Positions 34,070-43,822 of a stretch of DNA of 64,000 bases are shown one piece after another. The stretch's first letter is position 1, and every line of letters begins with the position of its first letter. A program made the position numbers and the translations under genes. The notes beneath the pieces are model-generated. The model had not been told where the DNA came from and ran no database searches. It was given only the letters and a program-made list of their open reading frames with translations. This DNA is from Mesorhizobium sp. M7A.F.Ca.US.008.03.1.1. GTDB taxonomy: Bacteria; Pseudomonadota; Alphaproteobacteria; Rhizobiales; Rhizobiaceae. The stretch spans positions 62,001 through 126,000 of the forward strand of contig NZ_RZRU01000001.1 in assembly GCF_003997495.1 (NCBI RefSeq), read 5' to 3'.

Positions 34070-35188
34070 TCAGCCAAACTTCTCCTTCAGCCACGTCTTC
34101 GGCAGCGCCGGCACGAAATTCCCGTCGCGTCCGGTCATATCGTCATTGGCGACCAGCGCGTTGAGGATTGCTTCCTCCACGCTCTGGATCACCGCATCGA
34201 AAAACGGATCGATGTCGGTGTCCGGAATAAAATCGGCACTGGCGATGCGGCCGGATGGCGCCAGCGCCGCGCTCGCATTGGCGGTCGAGAAGGCGATAAA
34301 AATGTCGCCTGAACTGTGATAGCCGAAGCCGCCGGTCAAGGCGACGCCAAGCGGCACCCGTCGGGCCAGCCGCTTCATTTGATGCGGCAGGAACGGTGCG
34401 TCGGTGGCGACGACGGCGATGATCGAACCCTTTTCGGCGCGCGGCGTGCGTTCGCGGACCGCCGGTTCGACGAGTTCCGGCCCGGCGCGCAGGCCGCGAA
34501 TGATAATATTGCGCCGTTTTCCAAAATTGGACTGCACGAAGGCGCCGACGGTGAAGGCATGGCCTTGCCATTCGACGATGCGCGATGCCGTGCCGGAGCC
34601 GGCCTTGAAGCCGAAGGTGATCATGCCGGTACCGCCGCCGACGCTGCCTTCCTCGATCGGTCCGGCGGCGGCGCTGTCGAGGGCCTGCGCAACATGCTCT
34701 GACGTCAAATGGTGGCCGTTGATGTCGTTGAGGAAACCGTCATAGGTCTCCGCCGCCACCGGCAGCCCCCAGCCGCTGTCGAGCGCCGCCGGCAGCATGC
34801 TTTGCATCCAGCGCAGCGTGCCGTCGCGTGAGACGCCGCAGGAATGCGTGTTGGTGATGGTGATCGGGAAGTTGAAAGCGCCGGTTTCCTCGACGATGTG
34901 CGAGCCGGTCAGTTCGCCGTTTCCGTTCTGGGAGAAGATGCCGGCGAAGACCGGGGTGGCGAGGTCGGCGAGCGGTCTGGGCAGGATCGCGGTCACGCCG
35001 GTGCGCACCGGTCCCTCGCCGACGACAAGCGCGCCCTCGCCCGAGATCAGCGTCGCATAGCCGACCGCGACACCGGGCACATCGGTGATCGCGTTAAACG
35101 GTCCGGGCCGCCCGTCGAAGCCGATGCCGAAATTTCGCGCGCGCGGTATGCCTGAGGGCGTTGTCAGATGATGCAAATTGTCGGTCAT
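34070..35188 (-). CDS. P1 family peptidase (DmpA-type L-aminopeptidase/D-esterase)
   Basis: A 372-residue N-terminal-nucleophile-type hydrolase. The precursor is expected to self-cleave between Gly254 and Ser255 in AEKGSIIAVVATDAPFLPHQ, giving a small subunit whose new N-terminal Ser255 is the nucleophile. GSVGGGTGMITFG is the conserved glycine-rich segment, and TNTHSCGVSRDG lies in the large subunit. No signal peptide is seen, so it is probably cytosolic. It starts 4 nt after the xseA stop. Relatives release N-terminal D- or beta-amino acids from peptides; the natural substrate is unknown. Confidence 0.92.
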   Translation of the reverse strand: MTDNLHHLTTPSGIPRARNFGIGFDGRPGPFNAITDVPGVAVGYATLISGEGALVVGEGPVRTGVTAILPRPLADLATPVFAGIFSQNGNGELTGSHIVEETGAFNFPITITNTHSCGVSRDGTLRWMQSMLPAALDSGWGLPVAAETYDGFLNDINGHHLTSEHVAQALDSAAAGPIEEGSVGGGTGMITFGFKAGSGTASRIVEWQGHAFTVGAFVQSNFGKRRNIIIRGLRAGPELVEPAVRERTPRAEKGSIIAVVATDAPFLPHQMKRLARRVPLGVALTGGFGYHSSGDIFIAFSTANASAALAPSGRIASADFIPDTDIDPFFDAVIQSVEEAILNALVANDDMTGRDGNFVPALPKTWLKEKFG

Positions 35189-35192
35189 GGTG

Positions 35193-36824
35193 TCAGAATA
35201 GGGATCCCTGATTGCCAGGCTCTTTGGCCTTGGCCGCCGGCTTGGCTACGGCTTTCGGTTTTGCCGTGCCGCTGATTGCCACCGCATCGGCGGTGCCGTC
35301 GGCGAACTCGAGCGAAAGCGCCATTCCCGACGCCACGTCGGCAGCCTGCTTGACGACGGCGCCATCCGCATCTCTCACCAGCGCAAAGCCGCGGGCCAGG
35401 ACGGCCTTGTGCGACAGCGACGCCATCAACCTGTCGGACTGGACGATGCGGCCGCGCAGGCGCTCCAGCCTGAGCACCACTGCTTGCGTGCCGCGTCTTG
35501 TCAAAGCTGTCAGAAAATCCCTCTGCACGCGTTGCCGCCGTGCCGTCGGCTCGATCGTGATGCGGCCTTGCAGCACGGCCAGTTGCTGCTTGTGCCGCTG
35601 CAGTGATGCCCTGGCACATTTTGGCAATTGATCCGCCGCTCGGTTAAGCTCCGCACGCCGGGCTCTTGCCAACGCGCGCAGTGCCCCTTGTGCTCGCAAA
35701 AGATTGCGTTCGTTGGTGCGCCGCGCCTCTGCAATGCGCTGTGACAGCATTGCCGGGGTCAGTTTTACGGCAAAAAACCTTGCACGCTTGCGTTCGGTGG
35801 AGACCATCAGGCCCCGGCCGAGCCGGGATGTCGCCTCATCGAGACGCCGGCGCGGCAGCGCCAGCAATTGATCGGGCGAGGGCAGAGCCCGGGCGGCAGC
35901 ACGGGCGGCCTGCCGCTTGCGTTCGAAATTGCGCAGGACCGCCGCTTTCAGCCGCGCACCGAGGCTGGCAAGCGTTGCTTCGAGGTCCGCCTTCACCGGC
36001 ACGGCAATTTCGGCCGCACCCGTCGGCGTCGGCGCCCGCACGTCGGCAACGAGGTCGATCAGCGTCCAGTCGGTCTCGTGGCCGACAGCCGAGATCACCG
36101 GAACGCCGGAAGCGGCAACCGCGCGGGCGAGCGCCTCGTCGTTGAACCCCCAGAGGTCTTCGAGGCTTCCGCCGCCACGCGCCACGATCAGCAGATCGGG
36201 ACGCTGGATGGCGCCGTCCCATGCCAGCGCGTTGAAGCCGTTGACCGCCGCGGCCACTTCCGCGCCTGACGTCTCGCCTTGAACACGCACCGGCCAGACC
36301 AGGATGTGCAGCGGAAAGCGGTCCTTGATGCGGTGGATGATGTCGCGGATGACGGACCCTGTCGGCGAGGTAACGACGCCGATGACGCGCGGCATGAACG
36401 GCAGCAACCGCTTGCGGCCGGTATCGAACAGCCCCTCGGCCTGTAGCCGCCGCTTGCGCTCCTCCAGCAGCGCCATCAGGGCGCCGGCGCCGGCAGGCTC
36501 CAGATTGTCGATGACGATCTGGTAGTTGGACTTGCCCGGATAGGTGGTGAGCTTCCCGGTGGCGATCACCTCCATGCCCTCTTCGGGACGGAATTTCAGC
36601 CGGCTCATCGTGCCTTTCCACACCACGGCGTCGAGCCGCGCGCGATCGTCCTTCAGCGCGAAATAGGCATGGCCTGAGGAATGCGGCCCGCGATAGCCTG
36701 ATATTTCGCCGCGCACCCGCACATTGCCGAAAACGTCCTCGACCGTGCGCTTCAGCGCGCCGGAAATCTCGCTCACCGTATATTCGGCGGCGTTTGTGCG
36801 TGATTCGGATGCTGCTTCGCTCAT
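35193..36824 (-). CDS. xseA: Exodeoxyribonuclease VII large subunit
   Basis: A 543-residue XseA. An N-terminal OB-fold DNA-binding domain ([39 protein letters not shown]) covers about residues 15-110, followed by the catalytic domain ([36 protein letters not shown]) and a long basic coiled-coil region rich in Arg and Gln (about 290-440). The lysine/alanine-rich C-terminal tail ends GNQGSLF. It degrades single-stranded DNA with XseB, whose gene is not in the window. The ATG at 36824 begins the family's normal N-terminus. It probably shares a transcript with the P1 peptidase gene. Confidence 0.95.
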   Translation of the reverse strand: MSEAASESRTNAAEYTVSEISGALKRTVEDVFGNVRVRGEISGYRGPHSSGHAYFALKDDRARLDAVVWKGTMSRLKFRPEEGMEVIATGKLTTYPGKSNYQIVIDNLEPAGAGALMALLEERKRRLQAEGLFDTGRKRLLPFMPRVIGVVTSPTGSVIRDIIHRIKDRFPLHILVWPVRVQGETSGAEVAAAVNGFNALAWDGAIQRPDLLIVARGGGSLEDLWGFNDEALARAVAASGVPVISAVGHETDWTLIDLVADVRAPTPTGAAEIAVPVKADLEATLASLGARLKAAVLRNFERKRQAARAAARALPSPDQLLALPRRRLDEATSRLGRGLMVSTERKRARFFAVKLTPAMLSQRIAEARRTNERNLLRAQGALRALARARRAELNRAADQLPKCARASLQRHKQQLAVLQGRITIEPTARRQRVQRDFLTALTRRGTQAVVLRLERLRGRIVQSDRLMASLSHKAVLARGFALVRDADGAVVKQAADVASGMALSLEFADGTADAVAISGTAKPKAVAKPAAKAKEPGNQGSLF

Positions 36825-36907
36825 CGGCCGATTGGGGAACGGTTGGGCGCCCGCGTCAAGGCGGTTGCGTCGGGCCAGCCGTTCATAACCCGTATACCTG
36901 ACCCTGC

Positions 36908-37870
36908 CTACCAGCCGGGCAGGATCTGGTTTGGCTTGGTTCGCCGCAGCTTGGTGAAGGCGAGTGCCGCGAAATCGAATGTCCCGGGGTCTTCGCCGAC
37001 CGGCACGGAGATATTGTCCAGGCTTTCCGAAATATGCCGGGCGAGCGCATCGACGATCTCCGGCCGCGACGTCTGGCCGCGCATGATGCCGATGCGGCAA
37101 TCGGGCAGGGCGCCGAAGCCGTCGGCTTCGCCCAGAACCCGCATGCCGGGCCTGAGCGCGCATTCCGGCAGCACCGAGATCGCCAGGCCGGAAAGCACCG
37201 CGGCGGTGATGACGGTGGCCGAGAAACTGGTGAACAGGATACGATAGTCGCGATTCTGCTGGTCGAGCACATCGACGGCGGCGCGCCGCCAGATGCAGTT
37301 CGGCCGGCCAAAGGCCATCGGCAGCGTTTCCTGCTCATGCGTCGCATGGTTGGCCGAGGCGACCCACAGCAGCGGTTCGCGCCGCACCACCTCCGACTGG
37401 CCGCGTACGTCGTTGTGCGTCACCAGCGCCAGGTCGAGATTGCCGCGCTTGATATGCTCGACCAGCCCCGGCGTCGGTTCGCAGATGACGGTGAGTTCGA
37501 CGCGCGGATTGGAGCGCGTGAACCGCGCCATGATCTCGGGCAGGAAACGATCGGCATAGTCGTCGGGCGTGCCGATACGGATCGTGCCTTCGAGCCGCCG
37601 GTCATCGAAGGCGGCTAGGGTCTCGCGGTTGAGATAGAGCAGCCGCCGCGCATAGGAAAGCAGCTTGTCGCCTTCCTCGGTCAGCCTGTTGGTGCGCCCG
37701 TCCTTTTCGAACAGCGGCTTGCCGAGCCGCTCCTCCAGCCGACGCATCTGCATCGAAACCGCCGACTGGGTCCGGTGCACCTCTTCGGCCGCCCTGGTGA
37801 AGCTGCCGGTGTCGGCGATCGAGATGAAGGTCTGCAATTGATCGAGATCGAGCGGCGATTTCATCGACAT
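36908..37870 (-). CDS. LysR family transcriptional regulator
   Basis: A 320-residue LysR protein: N-terminal winged helix ([40 protein letters not shown], residues ~5-65), linker helix, and a periplasmic-binding-like effector domain from about residue 92 ([20 protein letters not shown]). Its targets are unknown. It is divergent from the DUF1127 gene across 268 bp that contain a 19-bp inverted repeat next to its own start. xseA lies downstream in the same direction, 84 bp away, and is probably transcribed separately. Confidence 0.92.
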   Translation of the reverse strand: MSMKSPLDLDQLQTFISIADTGSFTRAAEEVHRTQSAVSMQMRRLEERLGKPLFEKDGRTNRLTEEGDKLLSYARRLLYLNRETLAAFDDRRLEGTIRIGTPDDYADRFLPEIMARFTRSNPRVELTVICEPTPGLVEHIKRGNLDLALVTHNDVRGQSEVVRREPLLWVASANHATHEQETLPMAFGRPNCIWRRAAVDVLDQQNRDYRILFTSFSATVITAAVLSGLAISVLPECALRPGMRVLGEADGFGALPDCRIGIMRGQTSRPEIVDALARHISESLDNISVPVGEDPGTFDFAALAFTKLRRTKPNQILPGW

Positions 37871-37873
37871 GAT

Positions 37874-37892
37874 CCATCACTAGTGTTGATGG
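37874..37892. promoter_or_regulatory. Inverted repeat beside lysR, candidate autoregulatory site
   Basis: CCATCACTAGTGTTGATGG has 6-bp perfect outer arms around an inner CACTAGTG palindrome, starting 4 bp upstream of the lysR ATG. It contains an ATC-N9-GAT arrangement of the T-N11-A kind bound by LysR proteins. Its closeness to the start codon would fit autorepression. Confidence 0.35.
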
Positions 37893-38020
37893 TAAAGATT
37901 AGAAACATTCGTTGGATTAATCAATCGGCCGATGGCAAATTGGCATTGTCCACATGAAGGCATGTGAATCGAAGCCGGAACGGCCGCTGTCGCCAGCGCC
38001 GATCGCCTGGTTTTGTCCGC

Positions 38021-38118
38021 CCTGCAGCGCCGCGCGTCCTTTGGATGCGCAAAGGACGCTGTAGCACTTTGATTTCGCGCACGATCCTTTTCCGAACCTC
38101 CGGTTCGGGGTCATGCGG
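38021..38118 (+). repeat. Dispersed repeat copy forming the DUF1127 5' leader
   Basis: About 98 bp that include two partly complementary GCGTCCTTT / AAAGGACGC arms, the string GCTGTAGCA, and an end CGGTTCGGGGTCATG just before the ribosome-binding site of the DUF1127 gene. A diverged copy lies at 41131-41232 in the opposite orientation, in the same position relative to gshA. This family is widespread between rhizobial genes. Confidence 0.7.
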
Positions 38119-38138
38119 CAGTCTGAAGGAGACCGACA

Positions 38139-38429
38139 ATGACCACGTTCGATTTCGCCACCGAGACCTCGCGCATCACCTCGCGTCCGGCCGTTGCGAC
38201 GCGCGTGGCCAACACCGTCTCCAACATCTATCGCGCCTGGAAAAACCGCCGCGCCTTTTATCGCCTTGGCGAGATGTCGGACGCCGAACTCGCCGATATC
38301 GGCCTGACGCGCGCCGACCTGCACGTCGCCATCGACGTGCCGTTTGGCCGCGACCCGACGGCGATGCTGCGCGAAATCGCCAGCGATCGCGTCGAAACGA
38401 TCGAGGACATCGCCCGCAAGGTGGCCTGA
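38139..38429 (+). CDS. DUF1127 domain-containing small protein
   Basis: A 96-residue protein with the DUF1127 (YjiS-like) motif in RAWKNRRAFYRLGEMSDAEL followed by ADIGLTRADL. Short arginine-rich DUF1127 proteins of alphaproteobacteria have been linked to RNA-related regulation, phosphate and C/N metabolism and envelope stress. This one is of the longer type with a 35-residue N-terminal extension. AAGGAGA lies 9 nt before the ATG, a dispersed repeat forms the leader, and a strong terminator follows, so it is monocistronic and probably well expressed. Confidence 0.88.
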   Translation: MTTFDFATETSRITSRPAVATRVANTVSNIYRAWKNRRAFYRLGEMSDAELADIGLTRADLHVAIDVPFGRDPTAMLREIASDRVETIEDIARKVA

Positions 38430-38538
38430 TCTGTCGCTTGTCGTTCAGGTTGCCGTGAACCTTTTCGGGGTTCGACGCGACTGACGAGTATGCAGGCTCC
38501 CACTCCCTGCCGGATCCCCCCGGCTCGCCTGCACTCTG

Positions 38539-38572
38539 CCCGGTCCTCCCAGGACCGGGCTTTTCTTTTCTT
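38539..38572 (+). terminator. Rho-independent terminator after the DUF1127 gene
   Basis: CCCGGTCCT (38539-38547) and AGGACCGGG (38551-38559) form a perfect 9-bp stem with a CCC loop, followed by a T-rich tract interrupted by single C bases. It lies 110 bp after the DUF1127 stop and just before the convergent DUF937 gene. Confidence 0.85.
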
Positions 38573-38596
38573 GGCCGGATGGCGCTTGTTGTCGGC

Positions 38597-39640
38597 CTAT
38601 CGCCGGTCCATGTCCCGCTTGAACTGGTCGAAGATCGTCTCCACGCCCTTCTGGTAGTCGTCACGCTGCTGGGCGCCGGTCTCGAACATCTTGCCGAACA
38701 GGTCGTCGAACGGGTTTTTCGGCCTGCCGCTCGGATTGGCCTGTGGCTGCGGTGCCTGACGCTGCTGTGGGGGCGCTGGAGGCTGTTGCGGCGCCGGCTG
38801 TCCGCCAGGGAGGCCGCCTAAGCCACCGCCACCTTGCCGCAGCATCTCCTCGAAGATTTTCCCCAGCGGATTGTCTCCGTAGGGGCTTTGTGTCTGCTGA
38901 GGCTGCGGCTGCGCCCGCCCTTGCGGCTGCGGCGCGCCACCGCCGAACATGTCCTGCAGCACCTTGCCGAGTGGGTTGTCGCCGTAGGGATTGGGCGCCG
39001 GCTGCGGCTGGCTTTGCGGCTGTGGTTGAGCAGCGCCGCCGCCGAATATGTCCTGCAACACCTTGCCGAGCGGGTTGTTCATCGGGTTCTGGGGCTGCGG
39101 CGCCTGGCGCGGCTGCGGCGCCGGGGTCTGCATGCCGCCGCCTTGCCGCATCATCTGCTCGATGATCTCGCCGAGCGGGTTGTTGCCGCCGCCGCCAAAA
39201 CCGCCGGCGGCCTGCATCTGATTTGTCGTCTGCTTGAACAGCCCGCCCATGACCATCGATGCGATCGCCGGCAGCATCTGCTGCAGGATCTGCTGATTGA
39301 CGCCGCTGGCTTGCGCCGCCTGGCTGGCCACGGCGCGCGACAGATCCTTCGAGCCGAACAGGTGCCCGAGGATGCCGTTGCCCTCATCAACGCCTTGCGG
39401 CGAGAAGGCCCGGGTTGCGTCCTCGAAATACTTGGCGTGCTGACCGCTGGCCATCGCCGTCATGAAGGCGCCGAGCCCGTAAGGGTCGGCGGTGTTGCGC
39501 TGCAGCCCTTGCGAAAAGGCCGGCAGCAATGCGGCGACCGCGGCTTGCGTCTGCTGCATCGAAAGCCCGTATTGTTGGGCAAGGGCCTGCATGCCATTGC
39601 CGTTCTGGGCCTGTGTCAGCATGTCCAACAAGGTGGGCAT
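38597..39640 (-). CDS. DUF937 domain-containing protein with Pro/Gln-rich repeats
   Basis: A 347-residue protein. Residues 1-150 form a helical DUF937 domain (TLLDMLTQAQNGNGMQALAQ, LLPAFSQGLQRN). From about residue 165 on, a repeat region alternates NPLGKVLQDMFGGG-like helices with Pro/Gln-rich linkers; at least four copies are visible (NPLGEIIEQMM, NPLGKVLQDIF, NPLGKVLQDMF, NPLGKIFEEML) and a fifth degenerate NPFDDLFGKMF ends the protein. No signal peptide or membrane helix is seen. Function is unknown; the repeats suggest a multivalent binding tail. Confidence 0.87.
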   Translation of the reverse strand: MPTLLDMLTQAQNGNGMQALAQQYGLSMQQTQAAVAALLPAFSQGLQRNTADPYGLGAFMTAMASGQHAKYFEDATRAFSPQGVDEGNGILGHLFGSKDLSRAVASQAAQASGVNQQILQQMLPAIASMVMGGLFKQTTNQMQAAGGFGGGGNNPLGEIIEQMMRQGGGMQTPAPQPRQAPQPQNPMNNPLGKVLQDIFGGGAAQPQPQSQPQPAPNPYGDNPLGKVLQDMFGGGAPQPQGRAQPQPQQTQSPYGDNPLGKIFEEMLRQGGGGLGGLPGGQPAPQQPPAPPQQRQAPQPQANPSGRPKNPFDDLFGKMFETGAQQRDDYQKGVETIFDQFKRDMDRR

Positions 39641-39740
39641 CGGCGTCTCCTCCGGAAATCCTCGCCGAAGAAGCCTAGTTTGTTTCCACCTCCGATTGAA
39701 GCGACTTTTGCCGGCCGGTCAGCTTTGCCAAATCCGAGGG

Positions 39741-41114
39741 TTAATAGGCGTATTCCATGAAAACCGGCTCGATCGAACCGCCCCAGCGCGTGTGGTAGGC
39801 CGACAGCATCTCCTCGGCGCTGGTGGTGCCGCGCGCCACGACTTCGTCTAATGTGTTGAGGAAGGAGGTCTCGTCGTAGCCGTCGCGGTTCTTCTTGCCA
39901 CGGTTCTTCAGGCCCATGCGGGAAATGACCATCACGTCACGCGCGATCTCGCGCAGCGTGGTGTTGCGGAACGGTGCGGAAATGCCTTGTTCCGGCACGG
40001 CGTTGCGCATCGCCAGCGTTTCTTCATAGGTCCAGCTCGAGGTCAGCGCCTCGGCGGCATCGAGTGCGGCCTCATCATAAAGCAATCCGACCCAGAAGGC
40101 CGGCAGCGCGCAGATGCGCCGCCATGGCCCGCCATCGGCGCCGCGCATCTCGAGGAAGCGCTTCAGCCGCACGTCCGGGAACAGCGTTGACAGATGGTTC
40201 GCCCAGTCGCCCATTGTCGGCAGCCCGTCCGGCACTTCATTGCGCGCGGCCCCGGCCATGAACTGGCGGAAGGTGATGTGCGTCATGTCGTGATAACGGC
40301 CATAGCGGATGACGAAATACATCGGCACGTCGAGCGCCCATTCGACATAATCGGCGAAGCCGAAATCGGGCGAGAAGCAGAATTCGAGCAGGCCCGAGCG
40401 CTGGTTGTCGGTGTCGCGCCAGATGTCGCCGCGCCAGCTCTGCAAGCCGTTCGGGTGGCTTTCGGTGAAAGGCGAATTGGCGAACAATGCCGTCGACAGC
40501 GGCTGCAGCTTCAACGACACCTGCATCTTGCGGCGCATGTCGGCCTCGCTCTCGAAGTCGAGGTTCACCTGGATCGTACAGGTGCGATACATCATGTCGA
40601 GGCCCTTGGTGCCGACCTTGGGCATGTAGCGCGTCATGATCTCGTAACGCGATTTCGGCATTTTCGGCGTCTCGGCCAGCGACCATTTCGGGCTGCCGCC
40701 GAGGCCGAGGAAACGGATGCCCATCGGCTCGGCGATCTCGCGCACCTGCGCCAGATGGGCGTTGCCCTCGCGGCAGGTCTGGTGGATCGTCTCCAGCGGG
40801 GCGCCGGAAAGCTCGAACTGGCCGCCGGGTTCCAGCGAAATCGCACCCTGGCCGGTCGGTTCGACCAGGCCGATGATGCGGCCGTCATCGACGATCGGAT
40901 CCCAGCCGAGCTTTGACTGCATGCCTTCGAGAATGGCGCGGATGCCGCGCTCGCCGCCATAGGGGACCGGTGCATTGCCGTCGACATAGAAGGGGAATTT
41001 CTCGTGCTCGGTGCCGATGCGCCATTTGTCGCGCGGCTTGTTGCCTTCGGCCAGGTGCTCGACGAGTTCGTCGACACCTTCGATCGGGCGGAAATCGGTC
41101 GTATCGCGCGCCAT
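39741..41114 (-). CDS. gshA: Glutamate--cysteine ligase (plant/alphaproteobacterial type)
   Basis: A 457-residue GCS2-type ligase that makes gamma-glutamylcysteine, the first step of glutathione synthesis, in the cytosol. WRIGTEHEKFPF carries the metal-binding Glu residues, ISLEPGGQFELSG the nucleotide/glutamate site, and MMYRTCTIQVNLDF and DMTHITFRQFM are conserved core strands. The length and motifs match the plant-like enzymes of Rhizobiales, not E. coli GshA. The ATG at 41114 follows AGAGGG. Its leader contains a dispersed repeat shared with the DUF1127 gene. Confidence 0.95.
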   Translation of the reverse strand: MARDTTDFRPIEGVDELVEHLAEGNKPRDKWRIGTEHEKFPFYVDGNAPVPYGGERGIRAILEGMQSKLGWDPIVDDGRIIGLVEPTGQGAISLEPGGQFELSGAPLETIHQTCREGNAHLAQVREIAEPMGIRFLGLGGSPKWSLAETPKMPKSRYEIMTRYMPKVGTKGLDMMYRTCTIQVNLDFESEADMRRKMQVSLKLQPLSTALFANSPFTESHPNGLQSWRGDIWRDTDNQRSGLLEFCFSPDFGFADYVEWALDVPMYFVIRYGRYHDMTHITFRQFMAGAARNEVPDGLPTMGDWANHLSTLFPDVRLKRFLEMRGADGGPWRRICALPAFWVGLLYDEAALDAAEALTSSWTYEETLAMRNAVPEQGISAPFRNTTLREIARDVMVISRMGLKNRGKKNRDGYDETSFLNTLDEVVARGTTSAEEMLSAYHTRWGGSIEPVFMEYAY

Positions 41115-41130
41115 CTATGAACCCTCTTCA

Positions 41131-41232
41131 CATGACCCCGAAAATCGGCTTTCGACTTTCGCTGGGGATCATGCGCCCCAATGGAATGCTACAGTGTCCT
41201 TTGCACGTCCGAAAGGCGGCAGGCGCTGTAGG
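41131..41232 (-). repeat. Dispersed repeat copy forming the gshA 5' leader
   Basis: On the minus strand this copy runs from CCTACAGCGCC through GTGCAAAGGACACTGTAGCA to TCGGGGTCATG, ending 17 bp before the gshA start. It aligns with the element at 38021-38118, with scattered substitutions. The two copies have the same orientation and nearly the same distance relative to the downstream start codon. Confidence 0.65.
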
Positions 41233-41359
41233 ACGATCGGACGATCGCCGGCGCTAAATGGACGAAATGTCAGCAGACGATCAAGCGAAAAATCCTGAGC
41301 CACAGGTCAACAGGAATTGAACGTGGCAGCGCTGCCCATTCCTTGCAAGAGGCGAGGTC

Positions 41360-42094
41360 TTACCAGTCGCCGACTGTCGCCTGCATCACCGCGAGCGCGG
41401 CCACCGCCGCCGTATCGGCGCGCAGGATACGCGGGCCGAGCGGAATGGCGGTGACGAAGGGCAGTGCGCGCAGCATCTTGCGCTCGTCGTCCGAAAAACC
41501 GCCCTCCGGCCCGACCAGCAGCCCAAGCTTCTTTTCCTTCACCGCCTGCAGCGCGGCCAGCGGATTGTTGGTCGAAGCATCCTCGTCGCAGAAGATCAAC
41601 CGCCGCTCTGTGTCCCAGCCGGTCAGCAGGCGGTCGAATTTTTCCGCTTCGCGCACCTCCGGCACCGCCAGGATGCCGCATTGTTCGGCGGCTTCGGTGA
41701 CATTGGCGCGCAGGCGATCGATCGACGGCTTGGCCACTTGCGTGTGCTGGGTGATGACCGGCTGCAGGATGCCGGCGCCCATCTCGACCGCCTTCTGCAC
41801 GAGATAATCGAGCCGGCCCTGCTTCAGTGGCGCAAAGCAGTAGACGAGATCGGGCAGCGGTGGCTGTGGCCGTTGCAGCGCCGACACCTTCAGCCGCACC
41901 GCCCTTTTTGTCTTCGCCGCAATGGCCGCCGACCACTCGCCGTCGCGGCCATTGAAAACCAGGATTCCGGCGCCTTCGCCAAGCCGCAGCACATGCAGGA
42001 GATAGTGGCTCTGCTGTTGGCCGGCGTCGAACTCGACATCCGGCGCGAGATCGTCGGGCACGAACAGACGTTGCATCTTGTAATTGGCGCGCAT
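41360..42094 (-). CDS. rsmE: 16S rRNA (uracil(1498)-N(3))-methyltransferase
   Basis: A 244-residue SPOUT-class methyltransferase that methylates U1498 of 16S rRNA using S-adenosylmethionine. The PUA-like N-terminus QRLFVPDDL and the knot motifs [28 protein letters not shown] and [18 protein letters not shown] are diagnostic. The ATG at 42094 ([11 protein letters not shown]) is used; a longer reading frame upstream is not family-like. It lies 31 bp after the conserved unknown gene at 42126, probably in one transcript. Confidence 0.95.
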   Translation of the reverse strand: MRANYKMQRLFVPDDLAPDVEFDAGQQQSHYLLHVLRLGEGAGILVFNGRDGEWSAAIAAKTKRAVRLKVSALQRPQPPLPDLVYCFAPLKQGRLDYLVQKAVEMGAGILQPVITQHTQVAKPSIDRLRANVTEAAEQCGILAVPEVREAEKFDRLLTGWDTERRLIFCDEDASTNNPLAALQAVKEKKLGLLVGPEGGFSDDERKMLRALPFVTAIPLGPRILRADTAAVAALAVMQATVGDW

Positions 42095-42125
42095 CGCCGA
42101 GGAATGAGCGAGCCTGCCGCCGGCG

Positions 42126-42773
42126 TCAAGCCTCGGCGGTCGGATGCCACACCGGCCGAAAGCCATGCCGCAGCACGGCAAGCGTTGTGGCCGGCGTCAG
42201 CAGCGACAGCGTCTTGCCATTGGGCATGCCGAAATCGTTGGGTTGCTCATATCCGGCAAACGACCAGCGCAGCGTCTTGCCCCGACGCAGGGCATAGACG
42301 GTGCCACCATCCGCAACCATGGCGCCGTCCGGCAGTCCGGCAAGGTCTTCAAGAGCAACCCCTGGCGGCCTGCCGCCCGACGCCAGCCGCTCCTTATGCA
42401 GCCGCTTGTCGACCTGCGGCGCGCGCGGTTCGGCAATGTCGAAAGCTTCGCCGAAGCAACTGACGAAATCCTTGGCCCGTTCGCGCTGGCAAAAGAAGCA
42501 GGGGCGATGCCCGGCCGCCAGTGCCGTCACCTCATCGAGGAAGAACAGTTCGGTCCAGCCCGCTTTACCGCCCGTCCGGTTGCGGCCCATCGGTTCGCGC
42601 CGCACATCGCGGAATTGGCAGGCGCAGATGATCCAGGCCCGAAGCGCCCAGCGCTTTTTCAGCAGTGTCTTCGTCTCGGGATCGTGGATAATGCCGCGAT
42701 TGCCGGTGAACAGCCCGCGCTCGGGCACGGCGCGGATGGTACCGAACGGATCGACCCGGTTTTGCAGTGGCAT
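42126..42773 (-). CDS. Conserved protein of unknown function with CxxC motif
   Basis: A 215-residue cytosolic protein that I recognise only as an alphaproteobacterial conserved unknown. Visible features are [19 protein letters not shown], the [19 protein letters not shown] stretch, a Cys-x-Cys in WIICACQF, and [12 protein letters not shown], whose Cys-x-x-Cys could bind zinc as in HNH-like nucleases. There is no membrane segment. The ATG at 42773 fits the conserved start; an upstream ATG in frame adds residues of unclear value. It precedes rsmE by 31 bp and is divergent from the GATase gene by 87 bp. Confidence 0.75.
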   Translation of the reverse strand: MPLQNRVDPFGTIRAVPERGLFTGNRGIIHDPETKTLLKKRWALRAWIICACQFRDVRREPMGRNRTGGKAGWTELFFLDEVTALAAGHRPCFFCQRERAKDFVSCFGEAFDIAEPRAPQVDKRLHKERLASGGRPPGVALEDLAGLPDGAMVADGGTVYALRRGKTLRWSFAGYEQPNDFGMPNGKTLSLLTPATTLAVLRHGFRPVWHPTAEA

Positions 42774-42860
42774 AGCTTTCTCTCCGAGCGCGCATCTTGG
42801 CTGCAATGCTGACGACATGGTATCGCTCGTCGCATCATTTTCATGTCAGCAGGGTTTTTC

Positions 42861-43559
42861 ATGCGGGTGCTGGTGGTCCAGAACTACGACAATACCGGCC
42901 TTGGCCAGGTCGGCGCAGCACTTGCGGAAGCGGGTGCCGATCTCGACCTGCGCCTCCCTTACAAAGGCGATCCCCTGCCGGACGACGCGACCGGGCATGA
43001 TGCCATGATCGTTCTCGGCGGCGGCCAAAACGCGCTGGCCGACGATGAATACCCCTATTTCCCGGCACTGCTCGAACTGACCCGCGATTTCGCCGGCAAG
43101 GATCGCGCCGTGCTCGGCATCTGCCTGGGCAGCCAGCTCGTCGCCCGCGCCTTCGGCGGCGAGAACCGCATTGGCGGCGCCAATGAGTTCGGCTGGCACG
43201 GCGTGTCGCTGACGGCGGACGCCAAGGCCGATCCGGTGCTGGGCGCGCTGCCGGAGAAATTCCCGATCTTCCAGTGGCATGACGACACCTTCGTGCTGCC
43301 TGAGGCCGCCGTGCGGCTTGCCGGCAACGATGTCGCCGAGAACCAGGCATTTCGCGTCGGCCGCGCCGTCTACGGTTTCCAGTTTCACTTCGAGGCCGAC
43401 CGGCCGATGGTCAAGGATTGGAGCACATCCTTTGCCCCGACCATCGCCGCTCGCCATCCCGACTGGGCCGGCAGGCTCGATGGCGAAATGGCCCGCAACG
43501 GGCCCGATGCGGATGCCGCTGGCCTCGCCATTGCCCGTGCCTGGGTAGCGACCATCTGA
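42861..43559 (+). CDS. Class I glutamine amidotransferase-like protein
   Basis: A 232-residue stand-alone GATase domain resembling GuaA's amidotransferase half. The nucleophile Cys is in LGICLGSQLVARAFGG, the catalytic His in FQFHFEADRP, and WHDDTFVLP is the oxyanion/Gln region. Proteins of this kind hydrolyse gamma-glutamyl amides or supply ammonia to a partner; no synthetase partner is adjacent. The ATG at 42861 begins MRVLVVQNYDNTGLG and has AGGG about 8 nt upstream; another ATG lies 18 nt earlier. The role is not assigned. Confidence 0.87.
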   Translation: MRVLVVQNYDNTGLGQVGAALAEAGADLDLRLPYKGDPLPDDATGHDAMIVLGGGQNALADDEYPYFPALLELTRDFAGKDRAVLGICLGSQLVARAFGGENRIGGANEFGWHGVSLTADAKADPVLGALPEKFPIFQWHDDTFVLPEAAVRLAGNDVAENQAFRVGRAVYGFQFHFEADRPMVKDWSTSFAPTIAARHPDWAGRLDGEMARNGPDADAAGLAIARAWVATI

Positions 43560-43822
43560 GCGTTGGTCTCTCCGTACCCTCCAGCGTGACATAATTGGCA
43601 CGCGGCGGTGAAACCGCCTGGGAAAACGTCTTTCATTCTTGGCTTGTGTCCGCCCGCCATCCTAGAAGGCGCGCGCTCTGCATCTTCCATGCAACAGCTA
43701 TGAACCTTTTGTGTGACCCGCGCGACACACCGTTGATACAGAACATGCCTAGAAGCGCAAAATCGTCGAAACTTTGAAGCGAATTCTCCGTTTCAACGCA
43801 TTGGTAACCGGCTGGTGCACAG

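Noticed and set aside
36908..37163. N-terminal extension of xseA running into lysR
   Set aside because: The frame is open for 113 codons upstream of 36824 but antisense-free homology begins at [10 protein letters not shown]; the extension lies in the lysR 3' region in another frame and has no XseA features.
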